DNA from: Gelidibacter pelagius
GTDB lineage: Bacteria > Bacteroidota > Bacteroidia > Flavobacteriales > Flavobacteriaceae
NCBI RefSeq assembly: GCF_017581925.1
Contig: NZ_JAGEVG010000008.1
Location: forward strand, 62,001-126,000
Reading direction: 5' to 3'
DNA length: 64,000 nt
The notes beneath the pieces were generated by a model. That model had not been told where the DNA came from. It saw only the letters and a program-made list of their open reading frames with translations, and made no database searches. Position 1 is the first letter of the stretch, and each line of letters starts with the position of its first letter. The translations under genes and the position numbers were made by a program. This document shows positions 25,676 through 35,075 of the stretch, piece by piece.

Positions 25676-26986
25676 ATGAAAACAATAGACAAAATCCCCA
25701 CATCAAAAATACAAAGAGCTTCAAAATTGGTTACTACCGGCGCTAAGGTTGGGGTCAATTACCTCAAATATTATGGTGATAAAATTACGAAAACTGAGGA
25801 TGAAGCACGTTCAAGATTGAATGAAAACAATGCAGAGGACATCTACGATAGCTTAAAACAGCTTAAAGGCAGTGCGCTCAAAGTTGCGCAAATGTTGAGC
25901 ATGGAAAAAAGCATCATGCCACAGGCTTATGTAGAGAAATTCTCCTTGGCCCAATTTTCAGTACCTCCACTGTCGCCACCGTTAGTCATCAAAACTTTTA
26001 AAACCTATTTTGGCAAGATGCCAAATGAACTCTATGACTCCTTCAACACAACTTCGGTAAATGCTGCAAGTATCGGACAAGTCCATATTGCAGAAAAAAA
26101 CGGGAAGAAACTTGCTGTGAAAATCCAATATCCTGGAGTTGCCGAAAGTATCTCGTCTGATCTGGCCCTCGTAAAACCTATTGCCATGAAAATGTTCAAT
26201 ATTAAGGGTAAGGATTCGGACAAATACTTTAAGGAAGTTGAAGGAAAGCTTATTGAGGAAACAAATTATATCTTGGAAATGCAGCAAAGCAAAGAAATTG
26301 CCGCAGCGTGTGCGCATATTCCAAACCTTTTGTTTCCTCAATATTATGAAGACTTATCCTCTGAGAGAATCATTACTATGGATTATATGGAGGGTGAGCA
26401 TCTTTCGGAATTTACGACCAGAAATACGAATCAAAAAATGGCCAACAAACTGGGTCAGGCCCTCTGGGACTTTTATATGTTCCAAATCCATAAGCTTAAA
26501 AAAGTCCATGCCGATCCGCATCCCGGAAATTTCTTGGTATCTGAAGATCATAATTTAGTCGCACTCGATTTTGGTTGCATGAAATCTATTCCCGACGATT
26601 TTTATGTCCCTTATTTTGAATTGGCAAAACCTGAAAACATCACAGATAAGGCCTTCTTTACTTCAAAACTATACCAATTGGAGATCCTTCGTGAAGATGA
26701 TTCAAAAGAAGAAGTGCTGTTTTTCTCCGAGATGTTCCACGAACTACTGAGCCTGTTTACACAACCCTTTCATGCAGAGACTTTTGATTTCTCTGATACT
26801 CAGTTCTTTGGAAAGATCACAGAATTGGGACAACGGTATTCAAAAAGTACGGAACTGAGAAAAATGAACGGCAATCGAGGTTCCAAGCATTTTATCTATA
26901 TGAACCGCACGTTTTTTGGCTTATACAATCTTATGTTTGATCTAAAGGCGAAAGACATCAAAATCAATAATTTCACAACCCTATAA
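25676..26986 (+). CDS. ABC1/AarF/UbiB-family atypical kinase
   Basis: Protein-kinase-like fold of 436 residues. Landmarks: the KxGQ-like N-terminal segment KGSALKVAQMLSME (about residue 62), the alanine-rich nucleotide loop AASIGQVHIAE (about 127), the catalytic-type lysine in LAVKIQYPG, the HADPHPGNFLV catalytic loop (about 280), and LDFGCMK (metal-binding DFG). The family supports isoprenoid quinone synthesis or membrane lipid homeostasis (UbiB/COQ8). Bacteroidota make menaquinone, so a ubiquinone role is not expected; function here is open. Joined to the TetR-like gene. Confidence 0.9.
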   Translation: MKTIDKIPTSKIQRASKLVTTGAKVGVNYLKYYGDKITKTEDEARSRLNENNAEDIYDSLKQLKGSALKVAQMLSMEKSIMPQAYVEKFSLAQFSVPPLSPPLVIKTFKTYFGKMPNELYDSFNTTSVNAASIGQVHIAEKNGKKLAVKIQYPGVAESISSDLALVKPIAMKMFNIKGKDSDKYFKEVEGKLIEETNYILEMQQSKEIAAACAHIPNLLFPQYYEDLSSERIITMDYMEGEHLSEFTTRNTNQKMANKLGQALWDFYMFQIHKLKKVHADPHPGNFLVSEDHNLVALDFGCMKSIPDDFYVPYFELAKPENITDKAFFTSKLYQLEILREDDSKEEVLFFSEMFHELLSLFTQPFHAETFDFSDTQFFGKITELGQRYSKSTELRKMNGNRGSKHFIYMNRTFFGLYNLMFDLKAKDIKINNFTTL

Positions 26987-27241
26987 CCTAATTTACTCAA
27001 AATAAGAGCTTAGTGTCGCCTCACAAAATGGACATCAAAAAAGTCATTTCGATTGATGGAAGATTCAGGATATTAAGATCAAATAGTGAGGGAAAAATCT
27101 TAACAAATTCATTCTACTCAAATACTTTTAAGCTGTCGTTCGTCTTAGCCATCGGCATAATTGATTGACGTCAAATTGCAATAAAGTACTGTCAAACGGT
27201 TTCCAGTTTATTTTTAAATTTCTATTGTTTTCCTGCTAATT
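26987..27241. other. Intergenic region with uncertain 46-codon ORF
   Basis: An ATG-initiated 46-codon ORF at 27028-27168 (starting MDIKKVISIDGRFRI) exists but has no visible ribosome-binding site, domain or partner. No other feature is seen apart from the TATCTTTA box at 27247-27254, just to the right. Confidence 0.3.
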
Positions 27242-30200
27242 TTGGATATCTTTAGCCCGTTGAAACCTGCGAACTCACTACTTACTTTGATTAATATAAA
27301 TCCCCAAACAGCACAGTTTTCACTTGTTGATTCTACCATCTATGAGTTATTCAATTCAGAGCTCTATGATGGTGTTTGGTATTGTGAAAAGTCACACTCA
27401 AGACATATTTTCATCAGTAAACGTTTCAATGCTTTACTGGGCTACGAGCCAAATCGAAAACTATTATGGGATGCTATTCTTCATCCCGACGATATCCATA
27501 AACTTCAAAAACACCTCTCTACCATTTGTGGCCAAAATGAGATTGGTATCAACGAAGACCTAAGGCTCATCCATAAATCGGGAGACATCTTATGGTTACA
27601 ATCTCATATATACTTTAAGCCACAAGCTGAACAAGACTCCCAATTTATTTTTATTGCTTTTAAAAACAACTCTAAAAAAAGGGTTTCAGAATTGGAGTTA
27701 ATTCATCAACAAGAAAGGGCTCATGAAATCCTTAGTGACAGCTCCATTGGGACTTGGGAGTGCGATTTAATTACTGGAGAATCATACAGCAATGAAAGCT
27801 TGGCCACTATTATCGGTTATACGGCCGATGAGATGAAGAATTTTAATATTGATACATGGACAACTCTAACTCATCCAAATGATGTTTTGGAGGCAAATCA
27901 ACTATTGGAGGAACACTTCCGGTCTAAGTCATCTTGTTTTAACAATGAATATCGAATAAAGCATAAGAAAGGCCATTGGGTTTGGGTAACCTCGATAGGA
28001 AAAGTTATCAATTACACCAAAGATCACCAGCCTAAACGATTGGAAGGCATACTATACGAAATCACCGACAGGAAGAACAACGAGCTTCAAATACAAAAAT
28101 ATAAAGAACTATTAGAAGGTGTCAATAAAGCTGCAGAAATTGGTGTTTGGGAAGTTGATTTAGAAACTGACAAAGTCTATTTGAGTGCGGAAATTAAAAA
28201 AATGTTTGGAGTTCCCATGTCTTTCGAACCAACTCTTGAAGATATTTTTGATTTCTTCAAGGAAGGTGAGAGTCGCCAAAAAGTGATTGATGCGGTTCAA
28301 AACGCCATCGAAAACGGAAAGAATTACGATATAGAATTGCAATCGATCACCGCAGATAATAAAGTCATCTGGACAAGGTCCATTGGAGTTTCAGAATTCA
28401 AAGACGGTATATGCACCCGCCTATTCGGCTTTTTTCAAAACATTCACGAAAAGACCATCGCATCAAAAAAGCTGGCTTTAAACGAAGAACTCTTTAGAAA
28501 AACATTCGCACATGCACCGGTAGGTATGGCAATTATCGACTTGAAAGGAAATATTTCCCAAGTCAATAAAAATTTATGCGAGTGTCTGGGCCAAACCGAA
28601 AAAGAGCTTTTACAAAACAACTTCAACAAATTCTCACATCCTGACGACACAAATATATCCAACGACCTTGTAGGCCAACTTTTAAAAGGAAAGCGAGAGA
28701 GTTTTAAATTGGATAAGCGCTATATCCATAAAAATGGTGCAACCATTTGGACTCAACTATCTGTATCATCGGTTAAAAATGAATTGCTTGAAATCACACA
28801 CTTTGTAGTTCAGGTTCAAGACATTACAGAACGAAAAAAGAATGAATTGCTATTGGTCAATTATAAAGACTTGCTTGAGCGCTCCAATTATGTTGCAAAA
28901 ATCGGGTCTTGGGAGATCAATGTTGGTGATCATACCGTCTCCTGGAGCAAATCCATGCATAATATACTGAATACGAGAGAGCATTTCGTTCCTAATTTTA
29001 ATGAGTCCATTGATTACTTCACCAGCAATCCAAAACAGAAAGAGCTTTTAAAGTCCGCATTAAATAAGAGTTTAAAGGAAGGGATCAACTTTGATATTGA
29101 AACGCTGGCAAAGACTTATGGTGAAAAGCAGAAATGGGTGAGAATAATCGGCATTTCAGAATTTGTAGATGGCAAGTGCATAAGGTTATATGGTCTTATC
29201 CAAGATATAAATGACATTAAAGAGGCACAATTAGGTATTACCGTTAAAGAAGAACAGTGGCGAACCACTCTTAGCCATGCCAAGGCAGGGATGGCATTGA
29301 TTAACTTTAATGGCAAAGCGGATAATGTCAACAAAAGTTTATGTGACATTTTCGGTTATAGTATGCAGGAAATGCAAGAGATTGGCATCAAAGATATTTC
29401 TTTGAGCGAAGATCTTGAAAGCAACATCAAATTAATGAACGATTTGATCCATGGACAGAGCGACAATTTCACGGATGATTTACGGTTTCTGAATAAAAAC
29501 GGATCGATTATTTGGGCAAATGTCTCCGTTTCTGCCGTGAAAAACGACTACAATGAGTTTACGCACATGGTAGCTCAAGTGGTTGATATTACGGAATCAA
29601 AAACAAATCAACTCTTGTTAAAAGAGTACAAAGAAAGTTTAGAGCGCTCAAATAAAGTGGCGAAAATTGGATCTTGGAAAATGGATCCGGAAACCAAAAG
29701 CTTAAATTGGAACGAAAACCTTGGACGTTTGCTTGGTAACACAGAATTTATACCGCAAAATTTAAGCGAATTCATTAACTACTTTGCGCTTGAGAAAAAC
29801 CATGAACAACTGCTCATTTTAGTACAAGAAGCCGTAAATAACGGTTCTAATTTCGATATTGAAATTCCTTTTAAAACGACCAAAGGCTTACGGTGGATGC
29901 GTTTGTTGGGTATCTCAGATTTTGAAGACGGCACCTGCAAAATGCTGCATGGATTAGTTCAAGATATAGACGATTTCAAACAGGCGCAATTGGAAATTGT
30001 ACTTCGCGAAGAGGAGTTCAGACAAACCTTTTGGCATGCGCCCATTGGGATGGCCTTACTGGATTTAAACGGTAAGATTATTAAAGTCAATCCGGTAATC
30101 TGTGAAACTTTTGGTTATACTGAACAGGAAATGATTGCAATAGACAAGCATGTTATTTCCCATCCAGAGGATACAGAACTCTCAAACAAATTAATTGCAG

Positions 30201-31063
30201 AAGTTTTAAGTGGCGAGCGGGAGAGTTTTCAACAGGAAAAACGCTATTTCCATAAAAACGGAAAATTGATTTGGGCCATCCTATCCATTTCTGCCGTTAA
30301 AAATGATCAAGGAGAAACAACGCATCTGGTACTACAAGTCAGTAATATTACCGATAAAAAACTGCTGACAGAAAGCCTTAAGGAACACAATAACCGACTT
30401 CAAAATTATGCCCATATCGTATCGCATAATTTACGTTCGCATACAGGAAACCTGTCTATGCTGTTGGAGCTTACTGAAATCAACAACAATCAAACTTATG
30501 ATGATGAATTGTATGAACACATCAAATCAGCCTCCAACAACATGAATGAGACGGTGCAGCATTTGAGTGAGATTGTCGAAATTAACAACCTCATTAAAGA
30601 CACATTAGTACCCCAAAATTTAAAAAAGCGTGTTAATAAAGCGATAGAAAACGTTAAATCGACCTTGAACCAAGTTAACGGTGAGATGACCATTAAGATT
30701 AATGAAGAGTTCATGGTCTATGCGGTTCCCTCCTATTTGGACAGCATCGTGCTGAATTTACTCACCAACGCCATAAAATACAGATCCCATCACCGACTTT
30801 TAAAAATTGAGATAAAAGCTGGACAAAAGGATGGCCATACCTTCCTTAGTATTTCGGACAATGGTTTGGGGATTGATCTCGAAAAAAATGGTTCAAAGAT
30901 TTTTGGTATGTACAAAACATTCCATGAGCACAAAAATGCTAGAGGCATTGGTCTGTTTATTACCAAAAACCAAATAGAAGCCATGGGAGGTAGCATTGAA
31001 GTTGAAAGTCAACTTGATGTTGGAACTACATTCACAATATATTTTAAAGATGAAAAAAATTAA
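27242..31063 (+). CDS. Multi-PAS sensor histidine kinase (about eight PAS domains)
   Basis: Soluble-looking histidine kinase of up to 1273 residues; no transmembrane helix is evident. The start is uncertain: no ATG is in frame near the beginning, and a TATCTTTA promoter-like box covers 27247-27254, so TTG codons at 27260 or about 27287 are plausible. Two PAS/PAC units fill about residues 35-275. Residues about 276-1037 are three tandem copies of a 254-residue two-PAS module, each opening (K/R)xN(E/Q)L...YK(E/D)(L/S)LE. The kinase core follows: phosphoacceptor H1062 in IVSHNLRSHTGN, N box LLTNAIKYRS, G boxes ISDNGLGID and ARGIGLFITK. A response regulator gene overlaps the end by 14 bases, so they form a two-component pair. 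Ligands are unknown. Confidence 0.9.
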   Translation: MDIFSPLKPANSLLTLININPQTAQFSLVDSTIYELFNSELYDGVWYCEKSHSRHIFISKRFNALLGYEPNRKLLWDAILHPDDIHKLQKHLSTICGQNEIGINEDLRLIHKSGDILWLQSHIYFKPQAEQDSQFIFIAFKNNSKKRVSELELIHQQERAHEILSDSSIGTWECDLITGESYSNESLATIIGYTADEMKNFNIDTWTTLTHPNDVLEANQLLEEHFRSKSSCFNNEYRIKHKKGHWVWVTSIGKVINYTKDHQPKRLEGILYEITDRKNNELQIQKYKELLEGVNKAAEIGVWEVDLETDKVYLSAEIKKMFGVPMSFEPTLEDIFDFFKEGESRQKVIDAVQNAIENGKNYDIELQSITADNKVIWTRSIGVSEFKDGICTRLFGFFQNIHEKTIASKKLALNEELFRKTFAHAPVGMAIIDLKGNISQVNKNLCECLGQTEKELLQNNFNKFSHPDDTNISNDLVGQLLKGKRESFKLDKRYIHKNGATIWTQLSVSSVKNELLEITHFVVQVQDITERKKNELLLVNYKDLLERSNYVAKIGSWEINVGDHTVSWSKSMHNILNTREHFVPNFNESIDYFTSNPKQKELLKSALNKSLKEGINFDIETLAKTYGEKQKWVRIIGISEFVDGKCIRLYGLIQDINDIKEAQLGITVKEEQWRTTLSHAKAGMALINFNGKADNVNKSLCDIFGYSMQEMQEIGIKDISLSEDLESNIKLMNDLIHGQSDNFTDDLRFLNKNGSIIWANVSVSAVKNDYNEFTHMVAQVVDITESKTNQLLLKEYKESLERSNKVAKIGSWKMDPETKSLNWNENLGRLLGNTEFIPQNLSEFINYFALEKNHEQLLILVQEAVNNGSNFDIEIPFKTTKGLRWMRLLGISDFEDGTCKMLHGLVQDIDDFKQAQLEIVLREEEFRQTFWHAPIGMALLDLNGKIIKVNPVICETFGYTEQEMIAIDKHVISHPEDTELSNKLIAEVLSGERESFQQEKRYFHKNGKLIWAILSISAVKNDQGETTHLVLQVSNITDKKLLTESLKEHNNRLQNYAHIVSHNLRSHTGNLSMLLELTEINNNQTYDDELYEHIKSASNNMNETVQHLSEIVEINNLIKDTLVPQNLKKRVNKAIENVKSTLNQVNGEMTIKINEEFMVYAVPSYLDSIVLNLLTNAIKYRSHHRLLKIEIKAGQKDGHTFLSISDNGLGIDLEKNGSKIFGMYKTFHEHKNARGIGLFITKNQIEAMGGSIEVESQLDVGTTFTIYFKDEKN

Positions 31064-31454
31064 GACGATATGCATCATAGACGACGACCCGATCTTTAGA
31101 TTTGGAACCAAAAAAATGATGGAAAGCGTTCAAAATTCACTTAATTTTTTGGTCTATAAAAATGGAAAGGACGCCTTCGATAATTTATTGCCTAAATTAC
31201 ATTTGAACAATACGTTGCCCGATGTCATCTTGTTAGACCTAAACATGCCAGTGATGGACGGGTGGCAGTTTCTGGACGAACTCGTTAAAAGTCCAGTTGC
31301 AGAGAACATACCAATCTATATCGTCAGTTCATCTGTGGATAGCCGCGATATTAAAAGAGCAAAGAGCTATAAAATGGTCAATAAGTATATCGTAAAACCA
31401 TTTTCTGTTTCCAAGGTGCAAGAACTTATGGAAGAGTTAGAAAATCGATTTTAA
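31050..31454 (+). CDS. Single-domain response regulator (REC only)
   Basis: Protein of 134 residues starting at the ATG at 31050 (MKKIKTICIIDDDPIFRFG). It is a stand-alone receiver domain: acidic pair DDD at 10-12, phosphoacceptor aspartate in LLDLNMP at about residue 63, serine in IVSSSVD, and the conserved lysine in YIVKPFSVSK. No output domain. It overlaps the histidine kinase gene and is its likely phospho-relay partner; output probably goes by protein contact. Confidence 0.92.
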   Translation: MKKIKTICIIDDDPIFRFGTKKMMESVQNSLNFLVYKNGKDAFDNLLPKLHLNNTLPDVILLDLNMPVMDGWQFLDELVKSPVAENIPIYIVSSSVDSRDIKRAKSYKMVNKYIVKPFSVSKVQELMEELENRF

Positions 31455-31560
31455 TCTCTTCAAACATTAGGCTTAATCTCTTTGCCTCATCAACAATCAT
31501 TCAAATTTTCGAGATCTACTTCATTTTGAGATGCACCTTCATCCTTTAAACTTCATTTTA

Positions 31561-31568
31561 TATCTTTG
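31561..31568 (+). promoter_or_regulatory. Bacteroidota -7 box (TAtcTTTG) for SDR/DUF2867 gene
   Basis: TATCTTTG fits TAnnTTTG, 57 bases before the TTG start at 31626. Confidence 0.5.
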
Positions 31569-31625
31569 TTTAACATTTGTAATATTTCATTAGACATTTC
31601 GTATATTTATTGAAAATCTACACAC

Positions 31626-33056
31626 TTGAAAATAGTTGTTACCGGTTCTACCGGATATATCGGAAAAAGATTGATTCCCATTCTTATCAATGAAGGTCAC
31701 GACGTAATTTGTCCCGTACGGGATAAATTGAGAGCAGACAATAGCCTCCTCGAAGAAGGTCATGTCTCTATTGTGGAAGCCGATTTTCTCAAGCCTGAGA
31801 CCCTCGAGAATATACCTAAGGACATTGATGTTGCCTATTATTTAATTCATTCCATGTCAAGTTCCTCTGATGAATTTGAGAAATTGGAGGCCGCATGCGC
31901 CAAAAACTTTAAAACCTATTTTGATACCACCAGTGTCAAACAAGTGATTTATTTGAGTGGCATCACCAACGAAGAACACCTCTCAAAGCATTTAGCATCT
32001 CGGAAAAATGTAGAAGATTTATTGGCATCAGATAATTATGCACTTACCATATTCAAAGCCGGTATTATCGTAGGTTCTGGAAGCTCTTCTTTTGAAATCA
32101 TTCGGGATTTAGTTGAAAAACTACCTGTGATGATTGCTCCCAAATGGTTGAACACAAAAACACAACCCTTGGCAGTCAGAGATGTGCTATCATTTTTATC
32201 GAAAGCCAAAGGCAGAGAAGAATTGTATAATAAAAGTTTTGATGTTTTTGGTCCGGAAACGATGACCTACAAAGAGATGCTGCTCAAGTTTGCTGAAATC
32301 CGAAATTTGAAACGATACATCTTGACGGTGCCTATTATGACTCCAAAACTATCTTCCTATTGGCTTTATTTTGTGACTTCTACGTCCTATAAGCTCGCCG
32401 CCTCTCTTGTGGATAGTATGGGGATCCAAATTATTGGTAAGAAAAGTAACATTAACGAGCTGCTTGACGTACAACCCATTAGTTATCGTGAAGCCGTGGC
32501 ATTGGCTTTTGAAAAGATTGAGCAAAACAGTATCGTTTCAAGTTGGAAGGATTCCATGGTCAGTAGTGGCCGACTCAAAAACAGTCTTCACAAATATGTG
32601 AATGTCCCTACATACGGATGCTTCACCGATTACAAAGAGCGGAAGGTTTTGGATATGGATATCACCATTAATCGCATCTGGTCCATTGGCGGATCTACCG
32701 GTTGGTATTATGGGAATTATTTATGGAAAATAAGAGGCCATCTCGATAAGTTATTTGGTGGCATTGGCCTAAGACGTGGCAGAACCCATGTTTCTGAATT
32801 AAATGCTGGAGATGCCCTGGATTTCTGGCGCGTGATTTTCAGCGATAAAAAAGACCGAAAGCTATTGCTTTACGCCGAAATGAAACTTCCTGGTGAAGCA
32901 TGGCTTGAATTCAAGATTGAAGACGGACTCCTGAAGCAAACCGCTACATTTAGACCTCACGGATTGGCAGGCAGGTTATATTGGTATAGCGTGTTGCCTT
33001 TTCATGGATTCATCTTTAAAGGAATGATCAATAAGCTGGTAGAAATTAAAGAATAA
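31626..33056 (+). CDS. SDR-family NAD(P)-binding protein with C-terminal DUF2867 domain
   Basis: Protein of 476 residues starting at a TTG codon. Residues 1-280 form an extended/atypical short-chain dehydrogenase Rossmann fold: VVTGSTGYIGKRLIPIL at 4-20, and YLIHSMSSS and YLSGITNEEHLSKHLASR further on. The last ~150 residues (TVERIWSIGG-like region ITINRIWSIGGSTGWYYGNY to the end) are DUF2867, a SRPBCC-like domain. Such fusions are widespread in marine Bacteroidota. The reaction is not known. Monocistronic. Confidence 0.9.
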   Translation: MKIVVTGSTGYIGKRLIPILINEGHDVICPVRDKLRADNSLLEEGHVSIVEADFLKPETLENIPKDIDVAYYLIHSMSSSSDEFEKLEAACAKNFKTYFDTTSVKQVIYLSGITNEEHLSKHLASRKNVEDLLASDNYALTIFKAGIIVGSGSSSFEIIRDLVEKLPVMIAPKWLNTKTQPLAVRDVLSFLSKAKGREELYNKSFDVFGPETMTYKEMLLKFAEIRNLKRYILTVPIMTPKLSSYWLYFVTSTSYKLAASLVDSMGIQIIGKKSNINELLDVQPISYREAVALAFEKIEQNSIVSSWKDSMVSSGRLKNSLHKYVNVPTYGCFTDYKERKVLDMDITINRIWSIGGSTGWYYGNYLWKIRGHLDKLFGGIGLRRGRTHVSELNAGDALDFWRVIFSDKKDRKLLLYAEMKLPGEAWLEFKIEDGLLKQTATFRPHGLAGRLYWYSVLPFHGFIFKGMINKLVEIKE

Positions 33057-33341
33057 GTTTTTAGGACGTATTTAAATCACGAGAATAATTTTCTTCATTA
33101 ATTTGACCGCGTACAACCTACTTTGTTCCTAACGTATTTAATGTATATCAGAAATTTTCTGAAATAACCACAATGGCATATTCTTTCCCCACAATCGAGA
33201 ATTGATAGATTTCAGTTCAATATTGGTCATTTATTTCCAATAAACGCGTAATACGCCAAATTCTCTAAACAATGTGTTAATTATTGTTTAATGTTTTGAC
33301 CATAACTGTAAACGCAGATTTTATTTAACTATCTTTAGACC

Positions 33342-33776
33342 ATGATTTTGAACACCACATATTCCAATAAAAAGCACGATGAACTCATCAATGATTTGGT
33401 GGGTAAACCTTTTAGTTTGTGGCAATCCATCACGATGAGAGGGATCGGTTCCAAACGAATGATTATTGAAGAAGTGAGCCCAAATATGAATCAATATCTC
33501 AATACCGTATCGGATGTCAATTATGCCAATCTGGAAATGCGTCCGGTAGGCGTGCTCGTCAGAATAAATAAAGGCTTGAAAAATTATACATGGATCATTC
33601 CGTATTATAAGTTGGCCATTCATAAGAGCAACGGTAGCAGTATTCATGCTGAAGGAAAGTTCATCAATTTCAGACCGAACGCGAATCTTAGGGAAAACAA
33701 AGCTTTTTTTGACAAACTCTTGGACGAAAAAGTAAAATATGAAGTTGAATACCATACGCTCCCGTCATTTCAATGA
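33342..33776 (+). CDS. Conserved hypothetical protein, 144 residues
   Basis: A soluble alpha/beta protein starting MILNTTYSNKKHDELINDLV. A conserved-looking block is LEMRPVGVLVRINKGLKNYT, with alternating strands that follow (WIIPYYKLAIHK). I do not recognise a family. A TATCTTTA box lies directly upstream (near 33330-33338), which suits a short leader and supports this strand over the equally long antisense ORF. The next gene, folE, is on the same strand 64 bases on. Confidence 0.7.
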   Translation: MILNTTYSNKKHDELINDLVGKPFSLWQSITMRGIGSKRMIIEEVSPNMNQYLNTVSDVNYANLEMRPVGVLVRINKGLKNYTWIIPYYKLAIHKSNGSSIHAEGKFINFRPNANLRENKAFFDKLLDEKVKYEVEYHTLPSFQ

Positions 33777-33840
33777 AACACTTGACTCACAATTTAATTT
33801 TTAAAACCAATCGTTGCTTTGCTTTGGAAATCAAACTCCA

Positions 33841-34563
33841 ATGACAGCACATAAAAAAGACCAAATGATTCCAGAAAAAGATTTAAATATATTTAGAGTC
33901 AATCAGCTCATCAAAGATTTCAATGCCAATGATATCGGTGACGATCATTTATATACGGGATTGGAGACGCCAATGAGGCCCGATGCCTTTAAACTCTCTG
34001 ATAAGGAGAAGAAAGAGCGGATTTCCGTTTTGTTTGAAGAAATCATGGAAGTGTTAGGATTGGATCTCACCAACGACTCATTAAAAGGCACTCCAAATCG
34101 GGTCGCTAAAATGTATGTGGATGAGATTTTTTCTGGCTTAAATCCTGCCAATAAACCAAAAGTCACATTGTTTGACAACAACTACCAGTACAATCAAATG
34201 TTGGTGGAAAAAAACATTAGCTTCCACTCCAACTGCGAACATCATTTTGTACCCATTTTTGGCAAAGCCCATGTCGCTTATATTTCTTCTGGCAAAGTTA
34301 TTGGCTTATCAAAACTGAACCGTATCGTCCAATATTATGCAAAACGTCCGCAAGTTCAGGAGCGTTTGACCAATCAGATTGCAGAAGATTTAAAACATAT
34401 TTTAGGAACTGAAGATGTTGCCGTCATTATTGATGCCAAACATTTATGCGTTTCCTCACGAGGCATCAAAGATGAATCCTCAACAACAATTACCTCATAT
34501 TACGGTGGAAAGTTTGGCGCACCTGAAAAAATCGCCGAATTACATAATTATTTAAAAGATTGA
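33841..34563 (+). CDS. folE: GTP cyclohydrolase I
   Basis: Enzyme of about 240 residues that converts GTP to dihydroneopterin triphosphate, the first step of folate and tetrahydrobiopterin synthesis. The start at 33841 (MTAHKKDQMIPEKD) is preferred to 33814; 33865 is also possible. Zinc ligands appear in SNCEHHFVPIFGKAHVAYI (cysteine and histidine) and a second cysteine in AKHLCVSSRGIKDESS. LSKLNRIVQYYAKRPQVQER is the family signature 2. Full length. Followed 4 bases later by a small helical protein gene, probably co-transcribed. Confidence 0.95.
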   Translation: MTAHKKDQMIPEKDLNIFRVNQLIKDFNANDIGDDHLYTGLETPMRPDAFKLSDKEKKERISVLFEEIMEVLGLDLTNDSLKGTPNRVAKMYVDEIFSGLNPANKPKVTLFDNNYQYNQMLVEKNISFHSNCEHHFVPIFGKAHVAYISSGKVIGLSKLNRIVQYYAKRPQVQERLTNQIAEDLKHILGTEDVAVIIDAKHLCVSSRGIKDESSTTITSYYGGKFGAPEKIAELHNYLKD

Positions 34564-34567
34564 CATT

Positions 34568-34792
34568 ATGGACCTTATTAATGAAGCACTCGAATTTGAG
34601 CAACAAAAACTAAGATCACTTTCTACAAGTGACAGAATAGAAATTTCCAGAAAAGCCAAAACTTTAATTTTAGGCTTAAATGAAATTTATAAACGTAAAA
34701 AAGATGAACAGATCATGGATATTATGAAACGATTGACGGTCATCAAACAGAAAGTGGAAAAACGATTGAAGGGAAAACCACTTACTGCTTAG
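34568..34792 (+). CDS. Small helical hypothetical protein downstream of folE
   Basis: Protein of 74 residues, MDLINEALEFEQQKLRSLST onward, highly charged and predicted all-alpha with a coiled-coil-like C-terminus (KKDEQIMDIMKRLTVIKQKV). It follows folE by 4 bases and ends shortly before a long hairpin. I recognise no family. Coding is supported by length, spacing and amino-acid composition. Confidence 0.65.
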   Translation: MDLINEALEFEQQKLRSLSTSDRIEISRKAKTLILGLNEIYKRKKDEQIMDIMKRLTVIKQKVEKRLKGKPLTA

Positions 34793-34811
34793 GTAATATA
34801 TAAAGTATTTA

Positions 34812-34870
34812 GCTGGGACCGTATTGAGTTATTTAGACATTAGGCTAAAGTAACTCAATACAATCCCAGC
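34812..34870. repeat. Long inverted repeat/stem-loop after the folE operon
   Basis: Arms GCTGGGA+GTATTGAGTTA (34812-34831) and TAACTCAATAC+TCCCAGC (34851-34870) pair over 18 positions with a 2-base internal bulge. The 19-base loop can itself pair TTTAG with CTAAA. No T run follows, so it is either a strong bidirectional 3'-end structure or a small repeat element. Confidence 0.65.
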
Positions 34871-35075
34871 ATTTGAATATGAAATGTTCTTTAACTCTGT
34901 AGCTAAGGGTCAGGGTTTTTATTTAAAATATTCTATAGGAGCATCGTTAATATTAGAGACGATACTAAGATAGAATTTTTATTTTTTTATAAACTCTTTC
35001 AAAAATCAATAGTGTTCTAAACGTACTTTGGGGATTGTTACCCTTGAAGATGCAACGAATAATTCAAAGTAAATA

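Noticed and set aside
27028-27168. 46-codon ORF before the multi-PAS kinase
   Set aside because: No ribosome-binding site, domain, or operon partner; kept only as a note in the gap entry.
33321-33755. 144-codon ORF on the minus strand, antisense to the 33342-33776 gene
   Set aside because: Equal length, but the plus-strand product has the better protein texture, a promoter box (TATCTTTA) in place and follows the direction of folE; the antisense product is dominated by mirrored codons.
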